Below, piece after piece: positions 25,929 to 35,700 of a DNA stretch of 64,000 nucleotides. This DNA comes from Vanessa cardui. Its lineage: Eukaryota > Arthropoda > Insecta > Lepidoptera > Nymphalidae. Under the pieces are notes generated by a model that saw only the letters and a program-made list of their open reading frames with translations, searched no databases and had not been told where the DNA came from. The stretch is taken from contig NC_061123.1 of NCBI RefSeq assembly GCF_905220365.1, forward strand, positions 4,526,001 to 4,590,000, given 5' to 3'. The translations under genes were made by a program, and so were the position numbers. Each line of letters starts with the position of its first letter. Positions within the stretch are counted from its first letter, which is position 1.

Positions 25929-26780
25929 ATATCTCAAAAACATAAACAAACATTGTGATAATTTTATATTATTTATGGATTAACTATCTTACTATTTTAA
26001 TGAGCTGGATCTCGAAAGGATCGCTTAGTGTGTCATGCATCCGTACCGTTCATTCATTCGTTCATTTTAATATTTGGTAATAGAATTAAAATTTAATGTA
26101 ATATGTAAAAATCATTCAATTAAATTATTTATTTTAATTCCACATTTCTTAAATAAAAAATGAGACTCGGAACAGATCCAAGCATCATATCGCATGCCAT
26201 GTTTGTAAATATTATATTAATTGCTGTTCTCTTAAAAATTTTTTTGTAAGATATCTTTTCATTTATTTTCATCCAAAGTCTAATATTGATTTTCGAAAAT
26301 TGCTAAAGACATTAAGCCTTAACTTATTGACCTTAATCGTATTTAATACGATCGGTGTTGAGTAAATTCTAATACGAAATAATTTTACTAAATGTATGTA
26401 TTATATTCGATCAGGTGGCAAAATCACAAGCCTTATGTACAAAATTATTCAGAATACCAATGTCGTTTTATAACATCTTTATTTTAGGATAATGTTAGAT
26501 TTTGTTTGAAATACGGGTATTTTTTATCGAATTTGAAGATTCCATTATGATTTACAATGAGTTGATATATAGCGAGATGTTAAATTAAACCTGAGATACT
26601 TAATTGTCATGAAGGAATACAAATGTACCAACGGGACGTCGAGAATGTAAATACGGCTACGTTCAGTACGTCTGATGAGGTTTCATTATTTTCATAGAAA
26701 AACTAAAACCCTTATTCAATTGTACAAAGTAAATCAGAAGTGCTGAACTGTGTCGAAATAAAAGTTAATGTACTCAATTA
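25929..26780 (+). other. Topors 3' UTR
   Basis: Non-coding sequence following the stop codon. A consensus AATAAA at 26757-26762 is the best polyadenylation signal; the transcript probably ends shortly after it. Confidence 0.5.
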
Positions 26781-26888
26781 ACCCGGAGTTTTATTACATT
26801 TCAATTGATAATTATGAAATGAAACAGCGATAGTGATACCATATCATAACTACAGGTAAGTATATTTTTATTACTAGTTAGAATTATA

Positions 26889-27577
26889 CAGGGTTATTGG
26901 TAATTCGACGTATATTAGGATATATAATCGTAATTTTATTTTAAATTTGTATTAAGTATGTTTTTTTTCTTTGCTTGTTATTTTTAGTTAATATTGAAGG
27001 AATTTTAAAGAGCGACCTTAAGTACGAACTCGTTCATGTTCGAATACGAATTTCCACCAGCGTCCTTTCTGGTCATTTTCAACCGACTTCAAAAAGCAGT
27101 AGGTTATCAATTCGTCTGTATTTTTATTTCGATTGATTTGAAATAATCTCCTTCTGTTTATATACTTTTGGAAAGCTAAGAAAACGGATATCTTTTTAAA
27201 ATAATCTGCAGGCCAAGTTTCATAATGTACTTTTTTTAGTTTATAAGGCATCTTTTCCTCAATAGGAAAAGAAATCAAAAAAATATTAAAATAATTTCGT
27301 TTTCCGTCTCGAATTTTTAAATTTCCACCGATAGTTATTGTTTAAATATAAATATTGACAAATATACAGTGTTTAATCGTTTTTATAAAACAAAAGAAAA
27401 AATAGATTTTAATTGATACTTTATTTTAAATAAATTTTGAAGTTGCATTTTTGACAAATTTGGAGAAAAGCTAAAAAACGTGATATCTCAAAAATGGTTC
27501 ACTTTTTGATAAAATTATTGCAATTAGTCACCCCTATCACCTCCTAACGGATATACGTCGAGTTACCAATAACCCTG
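26889..27577. mobile_element. Non-autonomous DNA transposon with 28-bp terminal inverted repeats
   Basis: The left end cagggttattggtaattcga (26889 on) matches the reverse complement of the right end (to 27577) for about 28 bp with one mismatch. TATA flanks both sides in direct orientation (26885-26888 and 27578-27581), so it may be the target duplication. The 689-bp interior has no transposase. The superfamily is uncertain. Confidence 0.75.
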
Positions 27578-28065
27578 TATAAACATATTTGTAATGTAAA
27601 AGATTACTTGAGACATGATAGCACAATGTACCTATTATGTCAGATTTATTTTTTTATTAAAGTTCGTGCACTACAGCTTCGTAAGAACAAATATAGTCAA
27701 ATTTAACCACAAACGCCATATAACAATATCTAACATCCAATGGACGCGATATTATTGGTCGACAACATGAATATTTTATTACATAATTTATGGATTTACG
27801 AAAAATTGCTATATTCAATTAAAAATTGCGATGACACTGGTATCAGAACTTTGGAAATCAAAATGAATGAAAATATTGAAATGGAATAATGTCGTATTAC
27901 AAATAAAGCTACTATAAATAAACTATGCTAATAACAAATCACATGGAACAGGTAGGTCTGAAGTTTGTTTATCATTATTCCTTCTTCGATTGGAATAGGC
28001 CTTATATTACACACTACTACAGTTGCTAGATTTAAAGATGGGATATATGCATATGATGCATTTAA

Positions 28066-28420
28066 GATCGGCCTTATATGTCGTTGGTGGATTTAAGGTC
28101 GGCCTTATATACAGTTGGTGGATGTAATGGTCGGCCTTATATGCAGTTGGTGGATGTAATGATCGGCCTTATATGCAGTTGGTGGATGTAATGGTCGGCC
28201 TTATATACAGTTGGTAGATGTAATGATCGGCCTTATATGCAGTTGGTGGATTAAAAGATCGGCCTTGTACGCCGTTGGTGGACTTAAAGATCGGCCTTAT
28301 ATGCAGTTGGTGGATGTAATGATCGGCCTTATATGCAGTTGGTGGATGTAATGATCGGCCTTATATGCAGTTGGTGGATGTAATGATCGGCCTTATATAC
28401 AGTTGGTAGATTTAAAGATC
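28066..28420. repeat. Minisatellite, 11 copies of a 32-bp unit
   Basis: The unit starts with gatcggccttatatgcagtt and continues ggtggatgtaat. Copies begin at 28066, 28097, 28129, 28161, 28193, 28225, 28257, 28289, 28321, 28353 and 28385, and a partial twelfth at 28417. The period is exactly 32 bp except for the first, which is 31. The edge copies are the most diverged. Intergenic between the converging 3' ends of Topors and p38. Confidence 0.95.
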
Positions 28421-29778
28421 GTGAAACTGTTTCTTTCTCCAAGTCTGTCTTAAATATGTAAGTAAACCTAAAGTGACGAAAAATCATAAATCACTTTTTT
28501 TATATACGACTGAAAGGGATATTTTTTTTCTGATTCAGATTTATGATTTGGGACAAGTGACCGAAATAAAAGATAAATTCGAGGTAAACTTATATTCATT
28601 CAAATACTAAACTTAAGTCAAAATAACAATACATTACAATAACAAGATAAAACTTGCTTGCACGTCGCACATCGAATACAACAACGTCATGTACACTACG
28701 GAAGAAAATATTTTAAATTAAGGATTTGCGCCACAGACATGAAAATCAATTTTGCAACTATTGTGACGGAGTTGTACTTGATGTGGCAATTAATTGAAGG
28801 TAACATTTCTGATTATGGCAATCGGTTTTTAAACCTGTTTATAAAATATATATATTTTTCCTTTCTTAAACTTACTTTAAAAAAAAAATGAGCAATAATG
28901 TAAGCCATCTAAGATGGACGGTATATTCCAGTATGCATTTTTTCATACATTAAGATAAAGACAATAATTTCGATGTTATTGCACTTATTATCGAAAAAGC
29001 AATACAAAGCGTAAAATATTTCAAATTGCATTTTAGTGTTTAATAATACAATTAGGCAATTTCCATCACACTGCTTTTAAAATTCATCCAAACGGATGAA
29101 ATAGCTACATAGAATAGAATAAGATTGAAAAGTGTAAGATGTAAATAAAGCTCTTAGATCGTTTTTAAATCGCTAAGATTAAAATAAAATACAAATAATT
29201 AACGCAAAGCTCATTAAAGGGCAAAAGAATAAATATTACTTAAAAATATAAAATACGAAATTCATCGTTCTCAATAAACTCTACAATAAATTTTAATAAG
29301 ACAACTTATTTTATTTCGATATACATACGTACTTGGAATAAACTTATTAAAAATGTGTCTATGAAATTAACACAAGCGTCCATAGACAAGTAAGGCTGCT
29401 ATCGTTGTAGAAGTTCTAAGTTTATTTATACTGTTACATACTGACCGACACAAAAGTGTTATTTAATAACATCATATAATCAATACGTATAAGAATTGAC
29501 TCTCGATAGCGGAGACAGACGTCCGGGCTAGTTGCTCCCCTTATCAGACATTTTATAATTCTAATTTTATTTAAAATGATTTCACACGGCTTGTATGTAA
29601 GATGATCAAACGAAAAAAATAAAAATATATAACCTTCATAGAGGCGTATTAATACTCTTTGAAAACATTTTTCTTCCGTTCTATAAAGTTATCCGGACGC
29701 CTGTTCCATATATTACATTCTAGTCCAATAATTAAAATGGCCTATGGCCTATATATTTTTAATACGATAATATGTAAA
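28421..29778. other. Intergenic DNA and p38 3' UTR
   Basis: No coding exon was seen on either strand. The part just left of 29779 should be the p38 3' UTR (minus strand); candidate AATAAA complements occur in the ttttattt runs near 29306 and 29565. Confidence 0.4.
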
Positions 29779-32700
29779 TTACGAGGGGTTGACTTCGATC
29801 ACCGTATTCATGTGCTGCGGATGCGGCTTAAACTCCACTACTTCTTTCCATACTAGTTCTGTAGAAAATAAATATGTTTTATAGATATAGAGGCATCCAA
29901 TAAACAAATCAAACAAATAAATCTTCCTGGCCGATTTCGACCACAGCTGTCTTTGTTAACTGAGCGACTGCGCAAGCGTACTATAGCAAACTTGGTGTAG
30001 TCAAGTAGAGCCATTTGAGGGCACAACTCCCGTGTAAATTTGGAGAGAAACTAATAAGCCATATTTTTAACCAGCACTTCTATCAAAACCCTGGTCAATG
30101 GCGCATACATAGATACACTCTGAATTACTTCACTCATAAGCCGTTGGAAGGGCCATCGAACATAACGGAAGTTCAAATGAGGGACAAGGGATTTTCAGCA
30201 CTGTCAAACTAAATTTCTCATATGGAAACCCTTTTCTTGACCAGACTCAGGGATTGAACCCAAGACCTCAGGATTATCGGCCGTATATATAAGTTACTTA
30301 GATAGTGCAGAAATGCTACATAAATCTTAATTTTTTGGTAACAATGTAAATGCCTAAGGATTTTGCTACGATACGAAGACTTCTGGAATGGTATTTCTAG
30401 AATACAACCAAGGCAGGTTACCTTTCCACTTGTCAACGGGCAACTCCATGTCCTCGAAGCTCTGGTCGTAGGGCGCCGACACGGGCTCGTCCGTGGGGTC
30501 AGCGTACTGCGACAAGTACTCGTGCGCGAGAGCCTGCTCCGCCGTGATGCGCCTGCGCATGGTTAGGTTGAGTCGAGATGTCCCAGTGGTTAGAACGCGT
30601 GCATCTTAACCGATGATTGCGGGTTCAAATCCAGGCAAGCACCGCTGATTCATGTGCTTAATTTGTCTTTATAATTCATCTCGTGCTCACCGGTGAAGGA
30701 AAACATCGTGAGGAAACCTGCATGTGACAAATTTCATAGAAATTCTGCCACATGTGTATTCCACCAACCCGCATTGGAACAGCGTGGTGGAATATGTTCC
30801 AAACCTTCTCCTCAAAGGGAGAGGAGGCCTTTAGCCCAGCAGTGGGAATTTACAGGCTGTTGTTGTTGTTATGGTTAGGTTAGTAATAGTAAGCAATCAC
30901 TTATAAAGAAACGATTAACCGACACTAATGTTTGAATTAAAACAGAAAAAAATATGTTATAAATTGTGTAACCAGTGCATACTTCAAAAACTAAATCTAT
31001 TTGGTCCTATTAGGTTTATACACAAGCCATAACTTAACACTTTGACTTAACATTTTTGATGATTTTCAAATCAAATCAAATCAAAATAAACTTTATTCAT
31101 GTAGGCTTTTACAAGCACTTTTGAATAGACATTTTACAACTAAGTGAAGCTACCACCGGTTCGGAAAGTAGATTCTACCGAGAAGAACCGGCAAGAAACT
31201 CAATAGTTACTCTTTTTTAACATTTAAAAATACAAAGTCATGTTAGTTATATACAATTATTTAAATTAAAATATATCCTGCGTGCAAGTCAACAGGTATT
31301 AGCTCCACGCTTTTTTATCATCTATAAAATCTTGTATTGAATAATATGCTTTTTGTACCAATGTATTTTTTACAAATTGAATTTACTAAACGGCAAAGTC
31401 GAAAATGTCTGCGGAATTTTATTATAGAAGCGGATACCCTGCCCCAAGAAGGACTTATTGACTTTGCGGAGTCGGAAACCTGGCGTTATAAGCTCCTTAC
31501 TCCTAGAGCACATACAATGATTATCGCTGATTTTATCAAAGCGATCAATGTCACTGTGAATATACATAACGTTTTATAAAGTAATACGCACTTGTCAGCG
31601 TCCAGTTCCAGCATTAGTTCGAGCAAGTTGACGGCGAGAGGGTTCGCGCCGCGGAATACTTCGCGGAAGTCGCGTCTCTTCAGCGTTGGCAGCGACTGGA
31701 TGTAATTACGTGCCTGAAATTTTCACAACGATCGTTTTTAAACCGACAGCCCGTTATTAGCACCTGGCTACACTCAAATTCAAATTCAAATTCTTTATTT
31801 GTAAAATTTTTGAAAACAACAAAAATTTCGCCACTAGGCATACAAATATAAATTGGTACAAAAATGGTGTTTTCAAAAATTTTACAAATAAATAATTTGA
31901 ATTTGAAACTCCTCTCCTCTTTAGAAGATTTGGAGCTTATTTCGTTACGCTACTCCGAGACAAGTTAGGCAATACAAGTGCGAATTGCGTATGTGGATTT
32001 TTATCTGAAACTGAAGGTTTGCTCATGATGTTTTCCATCACCGCTGAGTACGAAATGCATTACAAACGGAGCACATATTTACAATCATCGCTTGAGATTC
32101 ACTAACCACTGAAAAACTTCGGTTTACTTTTTCTCCCAATAGATATTAACAATTATTATAGAAATGTGCTATGTGCATTCGTTTCCTAAAATCCGCTAAT
32201 GTTCTTTATTTCATAATAAACTATCGGTAATACTTATGTATTATAAGTTTTATATTCTACCCATTTCCACGGGTTTTCTTAAGCTTTATTTACTAAGATG
32301 GGACTTCAACAAATAAACGCTAATAATAATAAAACATTTAAAAGTATCAAAGAGACAACACGCGACACTATACAAATAACCACAAAGATCAAGACAAAAC
32401 GGTTACAATGCTCGCAAACACTGAATGAGTTAAAATAAAAACAAATTTAAATATAATAGCGATAACTGCTTAATAATCGAATAAAAAGTTTTTCATTTAA
32501 TTGCTCTCTGCGAATAACAAATTATTCGGCGATGTTAATATTAAGTTATTCGGATTTTATTATTCAAAAGCATTAGAAGCGCGACACGAAGTCCTAAATT
32601 TATATAAACTGACCCAATTATGAATTTTGTCATAAAATATATGTATATTCAACAATTTTGGAACATCTCTCTCATAAGGCACAATATCAATAAATTTACA

Positions 32701-35700
32701 ACAACATTTAACATTGGGTTTATTAATCATCAAAGTTACTGATTAGTTAGCTTACCTCTTCGCTTATTATTTTGTCAATCGTCTCTTGTTCTGGTTTTCC
32801 GCACAAAAACAATATTCTTGTGAGATGATCAATATCTGGACGCGTTAATGTTAAGGCAAGCACCAAACTTACACAAGCATAGTAACGAGACAAAACCAGA
32901 GTTTAATTTAAGCACAAGTCCAAGCACAGTGTGTATTAAACAAGCTTTTAATAAGTGCCCATATGCAGATTATTATCAACACTTATTTACAAATTTGTAA
33001 TATATATACATGACGTACAATACTTACAAATATTATTTTCTATAACCTCTTCCAAACGAAGGAGTAAAGATAAACAACAATTAAATTAAAACATTCCATG
33101 CATTTAAAAAAATATTTATAAATATTTAAAAATATTCGTCAAAATTCAAAAAACTAATCCATAGATTAAGAGCTAGCGCGCACTGGTGATTTTTGTCACG
33201 GTGACTTTGAAGTTTTTGTCATTGTCACTTCTTCGATTAGAATATCATTATCAGTATCGTCTTCATTAATGTTTACGTTTTGAATAGATGGTGACGCAAT
33301 TTTGCGCGCGCCAAAGTCGGCAGTCAAAACGCAGATAGCGAAAGACTGACGACTAGAGTGAAAAATTTGTCTCTAGTGCGCGCATTGCTATGAAAAAACG
33401 TAAAGACGCTGACAGTTTCGTCACGGGCTTGTTCGCCGGTCGGCGAAGACAAATGTCACCCAATTGTCACGTCGTAACATGCGCGCATCTCCATACATAT
33501 TCACGGGCTCGACAAGAGTTACGAAACAGACACCGTGACAAAAATCATCGGTGCGCGCTAGCAGTAATACCATAGATTATTTAAGATCTCGACCAATGTT
33601 ATCACGTCATTTCAATATCAAAGTTGTTTATTTGTCTTTACTCCTGTGGTTGGAATAGGTTATATGGGCAATATTAATATTTAATGCAGATTTCTCTTAC
33701 ATCTAAACATATTCAAGTATGTACATTTCCTGCAACCCGAATCTCCCACAATGTATGGATATACTCACAGACTCTGAGGATATTTTCTGCATGAATTCCT
33801 GTGCTGGTGTACCAAGTACTTCCATGATCAAATTTAACTGATGAATATCTGTTCGTCCATTAAGGTTTACAAGCGAAATAAAGTGAATTTATGCTACGTT
33901 GAAAGCTAAAATACAGTGTTACCACATAAAGCATTTTCGGATGTTTTATTATTGATGTGATGTCATTATTAAAATGAAACGTCTTGGGGCGCGATGAGAA
34001 TAAATTTTAATTACATAATTATGTGAAACATTTCTATATTTGACTTTCCAATGCAACATTTTGCATCGCTTAATCTTTGTTGCACGTGTAATCATTTTTT
34101 TTTATTTGTTTAATAAAAAATAAACTTATCCTATATTTTTTATATAATAAATATTATAAAGTGTTTAAAACTTACCTGATTTATATTTAAAATTTAATTT
34201 AATTACATACCTCTCGTTTTTTCTTCATTAAGTAATAGAAATATTTTATCAGGCCCATCCTTTTTAAATAATAATATAGAGTGTAAAAGGTGTTATGGTA
34301 CAAGTACGAAAATAAAACAAGGTATATTTAAAAAATCTACTGTACATCTACGAAATGAAATATTAGAAGTACACAAAAGGATACGGTCTGTGCCAGGGAA
34401 CAAAGTCCTGCCGGTCAGTAGTTCGGCCATGATGCATCCGACAGACCAGATGTCAACTGTTTGATTGTAGTGCATCCAGTTGAGCATGATCTCTGGTGCT
34501 CTGTACCACCTACAGACAATATCCAAGTGTATCAAATAAATATGATATCAAATATTCATGTCATGTATATTCCACCAACCCGCATTGGAACAGCCTGGTG
34601 GAATATGTTCCAAACCCTCTCCTCAAAGGGAGAGGAGGCCTTTAGCCCAGCAGTGGGAATTTACAGGCTGTTGTTGTTGTTGTTGTGTTGTATATTTTGT
34701 GGTTTGCAGTTGAAGGCATAATACATAAAGGGGGCGTAGATCCAAAAACTTACGCCGAGAATTAGATTTACTGTAATTATTAGCTCAGCTAGTTTATTTT
34801 GAAAAGCAGTTTTCTTTGATGAAACTAAATACAATTCACACTTTTTAAACGAACGAAATGAGCATTCGTTTTTTTATCTATTAGGCTGCGTTCACACCAA
34901 ACGAACTGGCAGCCGCTGAAAGTGAGCTTGCGTTCTGTAGTTTAATGTATTTCCATTCATATTCACTTTTTCGTTCACATCTAACAAATACGTTATTACA
35001 CTATGCGCAGACTTTCGGTGGCCGAATAACATAGCGCGTCACTACGGGCCGCTGACGCTGATTGGTTACGTGAACGTTTACACTGGGGCTCAGTGAGTCT
35101 GATCACATAACATACGTTTGGTTTGAATACAGCCTTATAAAACACTTGTGGTAACAACAAACAAAAACAACAGCCTATAAATTCCCACTGCTGGGCTAAA
35201 GGCCTCCTATCCCTTTGAGGAGAAGGTTTGAAACATATTCCACCACGCTGTTCCAATGCGGGTTGGTGGAATACACATGTGGCAGAATTTCTATGAAATT
35301 TGTCACATGCAGGTTTCCTCACGATATTTTCCTTCACCGCTGAGCACGAGATGAATCATAAAGACAAATTAAACACATGAATCAGCGGTGCTTGCCTGGG
35401 TTTGAACCCGCGATCATTGGTTAAGATGCACGCGTTCTAACAACTGGGCCATCTCGACTCTCTTGTGGTAAATCTGATATGAATGTTTGCAAGATTTTTT
35501 TAAATAAATAATATCTCTTATATAATATTCGATATAGCGGCTATAAGTTGGATTGATTCTATGAAGGATGTAAGAGGGGGGTTCAAGAGATTGTTCTCTG
35601 ACCTTGTGGTACCTTAAGAAATTGAGCAAATAAAGAAAGATTATATCAGAGGAAAAACTTCACAATATCACTGCATTCTAAAAAAATATCTGTATAAATA

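Noticed and set aside
27018..27278. 86-residue open frame inside the 26889-27577 element
   Set aside because: Too short for a transposase, no catalytic motif; the element looks non-autonomous.
28066..28420. Regular direct repeats could suggest a CRISPR array
   Set aside because: Units are contiguous 32-bp copies with no unique spacers, in a eukaryotic intergenic region; it is a minisatellite.
30600..30640. tRNA-like A/B box sequences (here and in the other SINE copies)
   Set aside because: They belong to tRNA-derived SINE heads and do not form a complete tRNA; no genuine tRNA gene was seen in the window.
30693..30878. 61-residue open frame (also repeated at 34996-35337 and 58651-58863)
   Set aside because: It lies inside Metulj-like SINE copies and recurs only because the SINE recurs; not a gene.
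33390..33575. 61-residue open frame between the p38 alternative exons
   Set aside because: It lies entirely within the inverted-repeat element and reads through its terminal arm.
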